A DNA stretch of 64,000 nt from Thermococcus sp. (GCA_027075325.1 JALTBN010000026.1:54068-118067); one strand, 5' to 3'; shown: positions 44,768-52,455, counted from the stretch's first letter. The notes: a model not told the origin generated them from the letters alone. Program-made: numbers and translations.

Positions 44768-45307
44768 TCACTGCCCACCGCACTCGCCTGCATGGGCTTC
44801 AAAACTCATCTGGAACTGGTCCATGCCGAGGGTTGCGTTTGTGTTGTCGAAGATCATGCCGATCTTAACGGGATCCCCGTGGTAGACGGTGAACTCCAGG
44901 TTGCTGGCCGGTCCCGCTATCGGGTTGGTGTAGTTGCCCGCGAAGAGCAGAACGTTGTCGTGGTTGCTCTTTATGTCGACGCAGATCGGGTATTCTGTCT
45001 CGTTGTTCTCCCAGAGCTCGTTGCTTACCTGGAACATCTCCTCAAAGACGTAGGTTGTGTTCGGGCTCATGCCGTTTCCGCCCCAGTTAGGGTGGTTCGG
45101 GTTGTACTGGCTTATATCCACGTAGAGCTTTCCAGCGTCGTAGGTCACGTATGGCTGAAGGGCGGTAAGGTCAATCAGCTCGTTGTCGTCAGCGACGACA
45201 TTGAAGGAGGCGCTCCTGTCGGCGGAGTAGTACCGGAAGTTGGCACCCGCCCCAACCGCGAGGAGCATTCCAACCATCAATAATGCAAGTCCAAATAGTT
45301 TATTCAT
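44768..45307 (-). CDS. DUF1102 TasA/camelysin-like secreted protein 2
   Basis: 179 residues, ATG 45307 after GGAGGAATGAAAA. Signal peptide (LFGLALLMVGMLLAVGAGA), mature start NFRYYSADRSASFNVVADDN, then a beta-sandwich with SPNTTYVFEEMFQVSNELWE, LEFTVYHGDPVKIGMIF. The alternating 'anchor, A.ANFR.Y.AD.S' signal plus the Ig-like fold is the hallmark of the camelysin/TasA-type fibre proteins. Paralogue of the next gene. No membrane segment besides the signal. Confidence 0.8.
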   Translation of the reverse strand: MNKLFGLALLMVGMLLAVGAGANFRYYSADRSASFNVVADDNELIDLTALQPYVTYDAGKLYVDISQYNPNHPNWGGNGMSPNTTYVFEEMFQVSNELWENNETEYPICVDIKSNHDNVLLFAGNYTNPIAGPASNLEFTVYHGDPVKIGMIFDNTNATLGMDQFQMSFEAHAGECGGQ

Positions 45308-45321
45308 TTTTCATTCCTCCT

Positions 45322-45915
45322 TCACTGACCGCACTTGCCGCTTAACTCAGCCGGCTCTGTGCCAAGTCTGTATGCTTCAATATGTATCGGAGTGTCCTGA
45401 ACTGTTCCAGGTGCGTCGTTGCCAACGGTGAAGTCCATGCCAACACCCACTGCGTCGCCGTTCTGAACCACGAAGCAGACGTCGTTCTTAGCCATGTCAC
45501 TTGCGTAAACAGTTGCGCCGGTTGCGCTGTCGTGAACGTCCATGTCAGCGCCGTAGAACTGGATCGCGGTGTTGTCGCTGGTTATCCTGACGACTATTGC
45601 CATCCCCTCTTCCCAGAGGTCGTTGCTCACGTTGAACACTTCATCAAAGTTGTACTCTGAGTTCGGGCTGAGGCCCATCCCATAGCCGGGGTAGTTCGGG
45701 TTTTCCGGGCTGATGTCCACAACCAAGACGCCGCCGTCGTTAATGTACGCGTAGGGCTGCACCGGGGTCAGATCGATGAGCTCGTTGTCATCGGTCACGA
45801 TGTTCCAGTGGACGCTCCTGTCCGCGTTGTAGTCCCTGAAGTTGGCTCCAGCCCCAAGGACGAGGCCAAAGGCCACCAGCAGGCCAAAAATACCTAAAGC
45901 AATATTCTTTCTCAT
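45322..45915 (-). CDS. DUF1102 TasA/camelysin-like secreted protein 1
   Basis: 197 residues from ATG 45915, preceded by GGAGGCGAAAAA. Signal peptide (IALGIFGLLVAFGLVLGAGA), then NFRDYNADRSVHWNIVTDDN, SPNSEYNFDEVFNVSNDLWE, closely matching protein 2 with an insertion near residue 120. First gene of the fibre operon and probably the most highly expressed. Its ribosome site lies inside a stable hairpin (see the regulatory entry), and the leader is about 130-150 nt, unusually long for Thermococcales. Confidence 0.8.
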   Translation of the reverse strand: MRKNIALGIFGLLVAFGLVLGAGANFRDYNADRSVHWNIVTDDNELIDLTPVQPYAYINDGGVLVVDISPENPNYPGYGMGLSPNSEYNFDEVFNVSNDLWEEGMAIVVRITSDNTAIQFYGADMDVHDSATGATVYASDMAKNDVCFVVQNGDAVGVGMDFTVGNDAPGTVQDTPIHIEAYRLGTEPAELSGKCGQ

Positions 45916-45921
45916 TTTTTC

Positions 45922-45937
45922 GCCTCCTTGCGGAGGC
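45922..45937 (-). promoter_or_regulatory. Hairpin sequestering the ribosome site of the fibre operon
   Basis: In the mRNA sense the leader ends GCCTCC-GCAA-GGAGGC-G-AAAAA-ATG. The two 6-base arms are perfectly complementary, the loop GCAA is a GNRA tetraloop, and the right arm is the Shine-Dalgarno sequence itself. The fold would hide the ribosome site unless opened by heat, a protein or a ribosome. It is seen directly in the sequence; the regulatory role is inferred. Confidence 0.6.
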
Positions 45938-46068
45938 ACCGTGGAATCGGGCAGGGCACGCGACGCGGTTCATCTCAACCTGATATCGCGTGACCATCGC
46001 AGGGCGCATCAACACAGTGCCCCTTCATGGGCAACACGTGGTTGCTCCACTATGGACTTATGGTTCGT

Positions 46069-46078
46069 GATATATATG
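46069..46078 (-). promoter_or_regulatory. Probable TATA box of the fibre operon
   Basis: GATATATATG on the plus strand (minus: CATATATATC) is the only strong TATA-like box upstream of 45915. Transcription would start near 46045, leaving the long leader that contains the hairpin. The interval 45938-46130 contains no gene. Confidence 0.4.
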
Positions 46079-46130
46079 AAGTTCCAGGTTACCGCTTCGG
46101 TAACCACACATTACCTTCAAGAAACGGACG

Positions 46131-46144
46131 AAATTCGAAGGAAA
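46131..46144. repeat. Direct repeat AAATTCGAAGGAAA, left edge of the toxin-immunity island
   Basis: Exact 14-base match to 51188-51201 in the same orientation. The two copies bracket the toxin-immunity genes: this copy lies directly after the stop of a truncated immunity gene and the other directly before the regulator genes. Could be a recombination or insertion scar; chance occurrence is not excluded. Confidence 0.4.
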
Positions 46145-46151
46145 TCTATTC

Positions 46152-46241
46152 CTATCCCACATTCTCCCTCTCCAGAGCCTTTAAATCAGCCCAAACCAAC
46201 TCAAAGTAAGCGTGCTTACCCTTGATCACAACCCTCTCCAT
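46152..46241 (-). pseudogene. Truncated immunity-protein gene
   Basis: ATG 46241 opens MERVVIKGKHAYFELVWAD and stops after 29 codons at 46152. The start matches the N-termini of the immunity paralogues (IEGKHLRLEVDL, TMKGKHLEAKIDLERY), but the remaining ~180 residues are missing at the island edge. Confidence 0.5.
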
Positions 46242-46271
46242 AAGCATCACTCCGCTCACTGAGAATCACTA

Positions 46272-46889
46272 TTATCTTCTACCAAACTTCTTCTCATACA
46301 GCTCCTCCACTTCATGATAAAGCTCCCACAGGTAACCATAATCCTCAGGCTCTTCCCCGTGCTCAAGCTCAACCTTCTCAATGAGCGGAGCATACTCCTC
46401 CAAGAATTCCCCGCTGATTTTCAAAACATCCTTAACGAACTCTTTGAGAGGAAGCTCGACAACACTCCTGTGCTTGCCCTTGTATTCAGGACAGTCTGTG
46501 AATTCAAGGAGCTCATTGTGATAGTAAATCCTCGCAAGATCTTTTGTAGAGCAGGCATAATAAATAGCATTCCTCTCAACCGCCTGGTACACAACAACCT
46601 CATCCCCCATCAAGTGAAACCCCTCATCTTCCACATTCTCTCTACCAAACTTGGTTAGTTTCTGAACGTGCGGATGCTCTGGCTGTAAAAAGTAATAACA
46701 AGCAGTCAACAAGTTCTCAAAAAACCTATAAACATCCGATTCATCCCCGTCTATTTTTCCTTTCCAGCAGGCTCCTAAGAGTAAGTGCTCGTCTATTGCA
46801 AAAATCAAAAAGAAGGGATCAGGGGAGGAGAGATACCTCTCGAGGTCTATTTTCGCCTCCAAGTGCTTTCCCTTCATTGTGACCCACAT
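46272..46889 (-). CDS. Island immunity-type protein 1
   Basis: ATG 46889 after GAGGTGGTGAGA; the open frame extends upstream but without a ribosome site and through the toxin remnant. 205 residues, acidic, soluble. Family features: MKGKHLEAKIDLERY start, PFFLIFAIDEHLLLGACW, and the signature YHNELLEFTDCPEYKGKH, then PLKEFVKDVLKISGEFLEEY. Four more genes in the island share it. Each follows a toxin C-terminus, the order expected of immunity genes in polymorphic toxin loci. No family name recalled. Confidence 0.7.
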   Translation of the reverse strand: MWVTMKGKHLEAKIDLERYLSSPDPFFLIFAIDEHLLLGACWKGKIDGDESDVYRFFENLLTACYYFLQPEHPHVQKLTKFGRENVEDEGFHLMGDEVVVYQAVERNAIYYACSTKDLARIYYHNELLEFTDCPEYKGKHRSVVELPLKEFVKDVLKISGEFLEEYAPLIEKVELEHGEEPEDYGYLWELYHEVEELYEKKFGRR

Positions 46890-46899
46890 TCTCACCACC

Positions 46900-47190
46900 T
46901 CACTGCCAGCCGCCTTTCCCAGGAATAAACGTTTCCACAGCCCAGCCTTTCGTCGGATACGCCGTCTTAAGCACGAACTTCCCATCCTCAAAGCTGAACT
47001 CCAGCCTAACCACATCAACTCCCTCAACGTTGATCCCAAGCTTCTTGAGATCCAGTGGAATACCAAAGTTCCTGTTTGGCGCCCCATTCTTAAAGAACAT
47101 TTCCCTGTATTCTGGATTCTCACTCACCCTTTCAACGACTTCCCTCAGGAACCCAGCCAGTTCCTCCTCACCGTTAAAGACTTTAGGCAA
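46900..47190 (-). pseudogene. Orphan toxin C-terminal cassette 1
   Basis: 96-residue frame beginning LPKVFNGEEELAGFLREVVE, almost the same as the C-terminal third of the toxin at 50051, then diverging in the middle (MFFKNGAPNRNFGIP) and ending KTAYPTKGWAVETFIPGKGG. There is no start codon with a ribosome site: the ORF begins at a TTG inside the homologous text, five bases after the upstream immunity stop. Fits a displaced, silent toxin tip paired with immunity gene 1. It could still be translated by coupling. Confidence 0.6.
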
Positions 47191-47194
47191 CTGC

Positions 47195-47867
47195 TTAACT
47201 TGACTGACTCCTGTGAGTTTCTGAGCCGGACTTCCCCTTCAAAACCCTCCAGTCCTCTAAATTCTCTAAATACTGCTTCATGTATAAGTCATAGATATCC
47301 ATTCTGTCGTACTTGTAGGCTTCCAGCCTGACTTCTTCAACACGCTTGTAATATTTCTCTAAATACTCACCAAAAACCCTCAGAACATCCTCCCCAAACT
47401 CAATCAAGGGAACTTCAATACTACCCTTATACCTCCCCTTGTACTCCGGACAATCCGTCCCCTCCAAAAGGCCATTATAATAATGAATCCTCACCACATC
47501 ACCCAAACCCTCAAAGAAAACCTCTGACTGAATTGCAAGCGAAGCATAAAATAGTGAACTATCATCAGCAACGTCAAAACCCCTCCTTCTAGCCAGCTCC
47601 CTCGGCCTACTACAACCATGCTCCGACACTCCCGGTATCATAACCTCCTCCAAACCATCAAGCAGTCCCTCAAGCACTGTCAGCGGGTCTGTGTATGTTC
47701 CTTGGAGTTTTCCTCCCGTTGGAGTCCAGCATTCCCCAACTAAAACATGACCATCAAAAAGCAAAATAACGGGAAAAGGCGAGTAAACTTCCGCTCCCCC
47801 CTCCCTGTCAAGCCCAAACCTCAAAGTAAACATGCTTGCCCCTAATCACGACCCTATCACTCACCAT
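47195..47867 (-). pseudogene. Island immunity-type protein 2, N-terminal frameshift
   Basis: ATG 47867 (overlapping the upstream stop) starts MVSDRVVIRGKHVYFEVWA and hits a stop at 47808. The rest of the protein (LDREGGAEVYSPFPVILLFD, YYNGLLEGTDCPEYKGRYKG, PLIEFGEDVLRVFGEYLEKY) continues in another frame to 47195. A one-base change near 47815-47830 restores one ORF. An internal ATG at 47833 could still give a shortened 212-residue product. Confidence 0.55.
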
Positions 47868-48511
47868 GCTCCCCCTTTTTCCCGTTTCAATGCTTCTAAT
47901 TCTGCCTTGTCAGCAGTGTACCATCTTAAATACTCCTCAATGTCTTCCGACCGATCCCCATTCCAGTACTTTCTCCTCGCCTCTTCAACTTCTAACGAGT
48001 ACTTGACCAAGTATTCTCCAGCAACCTTCAAAACATCCTCAGCAAACTCGAAGAACGGGACTTCAATAGTGCCCTTATGCTTACCCTTAAACTCAGGACA
48101 ATCAGTGAATTCCAGCAATTCGTTATTATAATGGATCCTAACAGTATCCCCAATTCGTTCAAAGAAAATATTAGCATAAGACAGCGTGGCACAATAAATC
48201 GGACTATCATCCGCCACGCTAAAACCCAACTCACGCGCGTATCCTCTAGGATTACCACAACCATGCTCGCTGGGAGTAAGGTCAAACACTTCCTCCAGTC
48301 CCGCTAATAGTTCTTGAATAACTATAAGCGGATCTTCAAATGTCCCTCGGAGTTCCCCGCCGGCTCTAGTCCAGCATTCACCCTCCAACACGTGCTCATC
48401 AAAAAGCAAAAGAACAGGGAAGGGGTCATAGTTATCCACGTCATTGCACTCATTCAAATCAACCTCCAATCGGAGGTGCTTTCCCTCAATGACAATCTTG
48501 TTCTCCACCAA
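47861..48511 (-). CDS. Island immunity-type protein 3
   Basis: 216 residues from ATG 48511 with GGGGTGATGAAC before it. MVENKIVIEGKHLRLEVDL, FPVLLLFDEHVLEGECWT, YNNELLEFTDCPEFKGKHKG, PFFEFAEDVLKVAGEYLVKY. Closest to protein 2 (both have the ECWT and SEHGC.. motifs), so these two form one sub-lineage and 1, 4 another. Follows toxin remnant 2. Confidence 0.7.
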   Translation of the reverse strand: MVENKIVIEGKHLRLEVDLNECNDVDNYDPFPVLLLFDEHVLEGECWTRAGGELRGTFEDPLIVIQELLAGLEEVFDLTPSEHGCGNPRGYARELGFSVADDSPIYCATLSYANIFFERIGDTVRIHYNNELLEFTDCPEFKGKHKGTIEVPFFEFAEDVLKVAGEYLVKYSLEVEEARRKYWNGDRSEDIEEYLRWYTADKAELEALKREKGGAW

Positions 48512-48517
48512 TGTTCA

Positions 48518-48632
48518 TCACCCCTTTTGGATCCAGTTATTGCTCCAGCTCTGGTACTCGTACACTGCTTTTCCCTTTATCGGATAAGCAGCCTTAAGAC
48601 GAACTTTCCATCCTCAAAGCTCAAGACTCTAA
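48518..48632 (-). pseudogene. Orphan toxin C-terminal remnant 2
   Basis: Reads VRVLSFEDGKFVL, then after a one-base slip AAYPIKGKAVYEYQSWSNNW and stop. This matches SFEDGKFVLKTAYPTKGWAV of cassette 1. Overlaps the end of immunity gene 4 and is too short and frameshifted to be functional. Confidence 0.5.
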
Positions 48633-49247
48633 CTTAAACCTCTTCTCGTACAACTCTTTCACTTCGCGGTAGAGATCCCACAGGTAATCATAACCCCCAG
48701 GCTTTTCCCCGTGCTTAAGCCTGATTTTCTCGATAATCTGAGCGTACTCGTCCAAGAATTCCCTACTGATCTTCAGAACGTCCTGGACGAACTCTTTAAG
48801 GGGAAGCTCGACAACACCCCTGTGCTTGCCCTTATATTCAGGACAGTCTGTGAATTCAAGGAGTTCATTGTGATAGTAAATCCTCGCAAGATCTTTTGTA
48901 GAGCAGAAATAGTATAGCCCGGCCGCCTCTGAAATAAGTGTTGTTCTGTACACTACGGGCTCGTTCCCCAGCCGGAACTTATCCCACTCAGCAAGTTTTC
49001 TCTCAGACTGAGAGTACTTCTGAACTCTCGGATCATCCGACCTCAACATATGACTACCAGCCATCAACAACTCCTGAAAAAACCCATAAACGTCAACATT
49101 GGCTCCCTCAAACTCCCCCTCCCAGCAGGCTCCTAAGAGTAAGTGCTCGTTTATTGTAAAAATCAAAAAGAAAGGATAAGGAGTATCAACATACCTCTTG
49201 AGATCCATTTTCACTCTCAAATGCTTTCCCTTCAACCCAGCCCACAT
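48621..49247 (-). CDS. Island immunity-type protein 4
   Basis: 208 residues from ATG 49247, three bases after the toxin remnant stop. LKGKHLRVKMDLKRYVDTPY, PFFLIFTINEHLLLGACWEG, YHNELLEFTDCPEYKGKHRG, PLKEFVQDVLKISREFLDEY. Nearly the same as protein 1 over long stretches at DNA level, so a recent duplicate. Confidence 0.7.
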   Translation of the reverse strand: MWAGLKGKHLRVKMDLKRYVDTPYPFFLIFTINEHLLLGACWEGEFEGANVDVYGFFQELLMAGSHMLRSDDPRVQKYSQSERKLAEWDKFRLGNEPVVYRTTLISEAAGLYYFCSTKDLARIYYHNELLEFTDCPEYKGKHRGVVELPLKEFVQDVLKISREFLDEYAQIIEKIRLKHGEKPGGYDYLWDLYREVKELYEKRFKLES

Positions 49248-49250
49248 GCC

Positions 49251-49385
49251 TCAACCCTCCACAACCCATCCACGCTCGTATCTGTTAATAAACCTATACG
49301 ACCACACGGCACTACCCTTTTGGGGATAAGCAGTCTTAAGCACGAACTTTTTCCTTCTCGAAGCTAAAGCTGAGTAGAGGCCAGT
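49251..49385 (-). pseudogene. Orphan toxin C-terminal remnant 3
   Basis: About 45 residues: LYSALASRRKKFVLKTAYPQ, KGSAVWSYRFINRYERGWVV, stop at 49251. The KFVLKTAYP.KG.AV core equals the toxin C-terminus; the final part differs, as expected for variable toxin tips. No start of its own. Confidence 0.5.
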
Positions 49386-49386
49386 A

Positions 49387-50049
49387 TCATTTCGCCTTTT
49401 TTTGATAAAGTTTTTCAACATGCTCAAGGAGTTGTCGGATATTGCCTCTCCAGTCCTCATAGTCTTCTAAGGTGAAGTCATCATCCACCTCAAACCTGAT
49501 TTTAACGTCTATTGGGAACCATTTTCCAATGTACTCTTTAGCCATTTTTAACACATCTTCAATGAACTCATTAAAGGAAACGATGACGGTGCCCTTATGC
49601 TTGCCTATGAACTCAGGACAGTCAGTGTAGCTGAGCAAGTCATTATAATAATGAACCTTCAAAAGCTCGTCACCAATCTCAAAAATTGCCCTTGAATAAG
49701 CCGCTCCAAGATGCGACCAGTAGAGTTTCGTCGGATCCCCAACAATAAACCCAATCTTCCTTGCCTCCCTTCTGAGATCTCCAACATACCCTCCACCTTC
49801 TAAGCGCTTTTCTTTCTCATTAAACATGAAGTTGAGACAATATAGAATATCCTCAAAGAAACCGTACGGATCCCCACTCTCCCCCATTATCTTGCAGTCG
49901 TATTTTTTAAATGCGTACCCTACCAGCATGTGGCCGTCGAGAAAAATTAGAAGGTGGAAGGGATTCCACACTTCTACATCCTCAAAGTGCCCAATCTCGT
50001 ACCGCAACTCTAAGTGCTTTCCCTTCATTGTAATCCACATTCTCACCAC
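49387..50049 (-). CDS. Island immunity-type protein 5, cognate of the long toxin
   Basis: 220 residues; ATG 50049 is one base after the toxin stop (TGA at 50051-50053). MKGKHLELRYEIGHFEDVEV, FHLLIFLDGHMLVGYAFKKY, YYNDLLSYTDCPEFIGKHKG, SFNEFIEDVLKMAKEYIGKW. More diverged than the other four. Its position right behind the only complete toxin makes it the probable cognate immunity protein. Confidence 0.7.
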   Translation of the reverse strand: MVRMWITMKGKHLELRYEIGHFEDVEVWNPFHLLIFLDGHMLVGYAFKKYDCKIMGESGDPYGFFEDILYCLNFMFNEKEKRLEGGGYVGDLRREARKIGFIVGDPTKLYWSHLGAAYSRAIFEIGDELLKVHYYNDLLSYTDCPEFIGKHKGTVIVSFNEFIEDVLKMAKEYIGKWFPIDVKIRFEVDDDFTLEDYEDWRGNIRQLLEHVEKLYQKKAK

Positions 50050-50050
50050 C

Positions 50051-50968
50051 TCACTGCCAGCCTCCTCTTCCAGGAATAAACGTTTCCACAGCCCAGCCTT
50101 TCGTCGGATACGCCGTTTTAAGGTAGTACATGTTGGATGAGCCCTTCTTTTTCAGGAACACCAATTCAACCTGATCAATCCCATCCACATTTATGCCGAG
50201 CTTTTTAAGATCAACTGTTAGTATGACCTTACTCCCACCCTTAAACTCTCCTGCATATTCTGGATTCTCACTCACCCTTTCAACGACTTCCCTTAGGAAC
50301 CCAGCCAACTCCTCCTCACCGTTAAAGACTTTAGGCAACTGCTTAACCTCACCCTTCACCATGATCTTCTGACCCATCGGCCAGAAGGTTGTTTTGCCTG
50401 CCTCGTCCATTTCGTATCCTCTAACGTGCCTGATGTAAGCGTGGATTAAACCCCACTTTTCGTTTCCCTTTTCCAGGACGACCTTATACTGCGTCTCTGA
50501 CATATCTTCTGATATCTTTATCGGCTCCTCTGGGATGGAGTTTAAAAACATCTCAAGCCCCTGCGTGAGTGCGCTTGCAGTTGTGCCGTGCTCCGCCGCC
50601 TCGGCTATAACGTGCCCAACCCTGTCCTCCGAGACCCCCATCTCGACGAGATCATCGGCGTACTCCCTCACGGCCCTCGTCGTCAGCCCGTGCTCGACCT
50701 CGTACGCAACAACCTTCCCAACACTCTCCTCGCTCATCCCGTGCTCGATGAAGTAACCGACGTCCTCGACCATTTCACTCGTGCTTATGCCGTGCTCCAC
50801 CTCTTTCTCAATGACCTCCGGGGGAATTTTCAGATTTAGGAGGTAGTCGACGTTGCTCTTAATCTCCCCCAGGCTCAGGCCCCTCTCGGCTTCCTTCGCT
50901 ATGGTCTCCTCCGATAGGCCGTCCTTTTCGAGGTCTTTGAGAATGTTGATGTTTTCATTGTCTTGCAT
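50051..50968 (-). CDS. Polymorphic toxin with helical repeats and RNase-like C-terminus
   Basis: 305 residues from ATG 50968. Residues 1-150 consist of about four ~35-residue helical repeats, each with 'EHG' (EVEHGISTSEMVEDVGYFIE, HGMSEESVGKVVAYEVEHGL). Residues about 165-305 are the toxin tip: WGLIHAYIRHVRGYEM, LPKVFNGEEELAGFLREVVE, and ...YYLKTAYPTKGWAVETF. The H...RH start and late '.T.AYP' strand are common in RNase-type polymorphic toxins (BECR/RNase-A-like folds). The open frame continues upstream without a start to 51100 (DELANELKDTGVIKSVENPE), so the N-terminus may be truncated from a larger secreted protein. Target RNA unknown. Confidence 0.65.
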   Translation of the reverse strand: MQDNENINILKDLEKDGLSEETIAKEAERGLSLGEIKSNVDYLLNLKIPPEVIEKEVEHGISTSEMVEDVGYFIEHGMSEESVGKVVAYEVEHGLTTRAVREYADDLVEMGVSEDRVGHVIAEAAEHGTTASALTQGLEMFLNSIPEEPIKISEDMSETQYKVVLEKGNEKWGLIHAYIRHVRGYEMDEAGKTTFWPMGQKIMVKGEVKQLPKVFNGEEELAGFLREVVERVSENPEYAGEFKGGSKVILTVDLKKLGINVDGIDQVELVFLKKKGSSNMYYLKTAYPTKGWAVETFIPGRGGWQ

Positions 50969-51187
50969 TCCCTCATCAGCGAGCTTATACGAACCGCCCG
51001 GAATAACATCCTCCGTTTTTCCGGTCTCAGGATTCTCGACCGACTTGATGACCCCGGTGTCCTTCAGTTCGTTAGCCAGCTCATCCGGTTCAAATTGGCA
51101 CGAGAAATCTCACAGGGAATGGGCTCAGGGAGTCTCGGCAGAAAAGGTACCCCTGTACCCAACATGACACTTCACAGAAAATGCACA

Positions 51188-51201
51188 AAATTCGAAGGAA
51201 A
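51188..51201. repeat. Direct repeat AAATTCGAAGGAAA, right edge of the toxin-immunity island
   Basis: Second copy of the 14-base repeat at 46131. The interval 50969-51209 otherwise holds the start-less extension of the toxin frame and no complete gene. Confidence 0.4.
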
Positions 51202-51209
51202 CCTTCGAT

Positions 51210-51656
51210 TCAGAACAGCTTCTTGACCCTGGCATGGTGAAACAAACTCATGGTGAGGTACACCAGAGACGAAATAACCAGCGGGAAGCTTGCCAGGTAA
51301 AATCCCGCTACGAGGAACAGGAAAGAGGTGCCCATATAAAAGGCACTCCAGCTTATGTCGTTCTTGCCCACGACCTCCATGTAGAGATTGACATCGTTGG
51401 GAACCTTCAGGAGGGTTATCACGCCGCGGTTAAAGGCTAGAATTCCCTCCCTCTCAAGTTTCGGGATATGCGTCTGCATCAGACTGACATAGACGCTCTT
51501 CCGGTGCTTCCTATCGGTGTCCCCCTCCCTCTCGGCAATGTAATCCACTATGTCCCTGAGCTCAGCCCTCCCGTCCTGCTTCTGGAGAAATTCAACGAGG
51601 AGCATTCTCCTCTCGTTCCCGAGTATCATGCTGGAAGAGGCCTTCTCGGTCAGCAT
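51210..51656 (-). CDS. Winged-helix (DUF7344-type) regulator with two membrane helices
   Basis: 148 residues, ATG 51656 after AGGTGGGACA. The N-terminal winged helix contains LGNERRMLLVEFLQKQDGRA, ELRDIVDYIAEREGD, RKSVYVSLMQTHIPKLEREG, the exact layout of DUF7344 domains known from haloarchaea. Then two membrane helices (SAFYMGTSFLFLVAGFYLAS, FPLVISSLVYLTMSLFHH). A membrane-bound transcription regulator; overlaps the small regulator upstream by seven bases. Confidence 0.8.
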   Translation of the reverse strand: MLTEKASSSMILGNERRMLLVEFLQKQDGRAELRDIVDYIAEREGDTDRKHRKSVYVSLMQTHIPKLEREGILAFNRGVITLLKVPNDVNLYMEVVGKNDISWSAFYMGTSFLFLVAGFYLASFPLVISSLVYLTMSLFHHARVKKLF

Positions 51657-51880
51657 TGTCCCACCTGGCTTCTCAGCCTGTAATGCTTTCTATGGTTGCC
51701 GTTTATGTAAAAAACCTCAACTCTTCCCGCTGAAATCATCCTCCGGAGGGTTCTCTCGACCAGCTGCCTCGTGCAGCTTATCCCGCGCTCGTTTAGAAAA
51801 CGAGTAAGGAAGGCCACGCTCAATGAACCGTGAGACTTCAGGAGGGCAGTTATTTGAGCTTCAAGCTCCTCTCTCTTCAT
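51650..51880 (-). CDS. Small winged-helix protein
   Basis: 76 residues, ATG 51880 after GGTGATAGCGTT. Two helices and a recognition helix: LEAQITALLKSHGSLSVAFL, RQLVERTLRRMISAGRVEV, wing FYINGNHRKHYRL. Likely a DNA-binding partner of the membrane regulator it is coupled to. Target genes unknown; the toxin island next door is one possibility. Confidence 0.7.
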   Translation of the reverse strand: MKREELEAQITALLKSHGSLSVAFLTRFLNERGISCTRQLVERTLRRMISAGRVEVFYINGNHRKHYRLRSQVGQC

Positions 51881-52049
51881 AACGCTATCACCATCTTAGG
51901 TCTTCTATATGTAACATCCCACTGGTATTAGGTGGAGGTAGTACTTAAGACTTCCTGAAAACTTCGAATATCAAACAAATTTTAGCAAAATTCTCAAAGA
52001 ATTCTCAATGGCTTTAGGATTTGGAGCTCTTTAAAAGGAGGAATACGGG

Positions 52050-52133
52050 ATGTTTAATCCCCCTAAAGACACCGATAGGGGATGGATACAGTTCAAAAAA
52101 CCGAAATTTTCTTCAAGTTCAGACGAGGATTGA
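52050..52133 (+). other. 27-codon ORF with good ribosome site
   Basis: AGGAGGAATACGGG precedes an ATG opening MFNPPKDTDRGWIQFKKPKF and stopping at 52133. Sequence context is AT-rich and intergenic (51881-52251). It may be a small protein or the remains of a longer one. No family recognised. Confidence 0.25.
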
Positions 52134-52251
52134 GGCTCTATACGGTCAGTATCCAAAGGATAAAATTTGTTCACGAGCAATAGCCAAAGCCACAACGTAC
52201 GAGTTAAGGTAAAACATGAAGTGTGAAACTCGAAGAACCGGGGGAGAACAA

Positions 52252-52327
52252 TGGTAGCCCCGCGGGGATTCGAACCCCGGTCCAGGGATCCAGAGTCCCC
52301 GATGCTTGGCCGCTACACCACGGGGCT
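52252..52327 (-). tRNA. tRNA-Gln (anticodon CTG)
   Basis: The minus strand gives AGCCCCG...CGGGGCT acceptor arms, discriminator A and an encoded CCA. Anticodon stem GGGGA/TCCCT with loop CTCTGGA, anticodon CTG. T loop GGTTCGAATCC. 76 bases including CCA, no intron. Confidence 0.95.
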
Positions 52328-52352
52328 GCCCGTTGATAGGTAACGGGTTGCA

Positions 52353-52360
52353 TTTATAAA
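52353..52360 (-). promoter_or_regulatory. TATA box of tRNA-Gln
   Basis: TTTATAAA 26-33 bases upstream of the tRNA 5' end, the standard archaeal distance. Confidence 0.6.
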
Positions 52361-52455
52361 TTTTATCCCTCAGCATCCCGGGCAACGCTTATATCCCAGC
52401 GGCTGCCCCCAGGTTCCAGGACTCTGCGGACAAAATGAGGCAGACCCACGGTTTG

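Noticed and set aside
46152..51201. Idea that the island genes are CRISPR or classical two-gene toxin-antitoxin pairs
   Set aside because: The proteins are large paralogues following displaced toxin C-termini, which fits polymorphic toxin immunity rather than VapBC/RelBE-type pairs.
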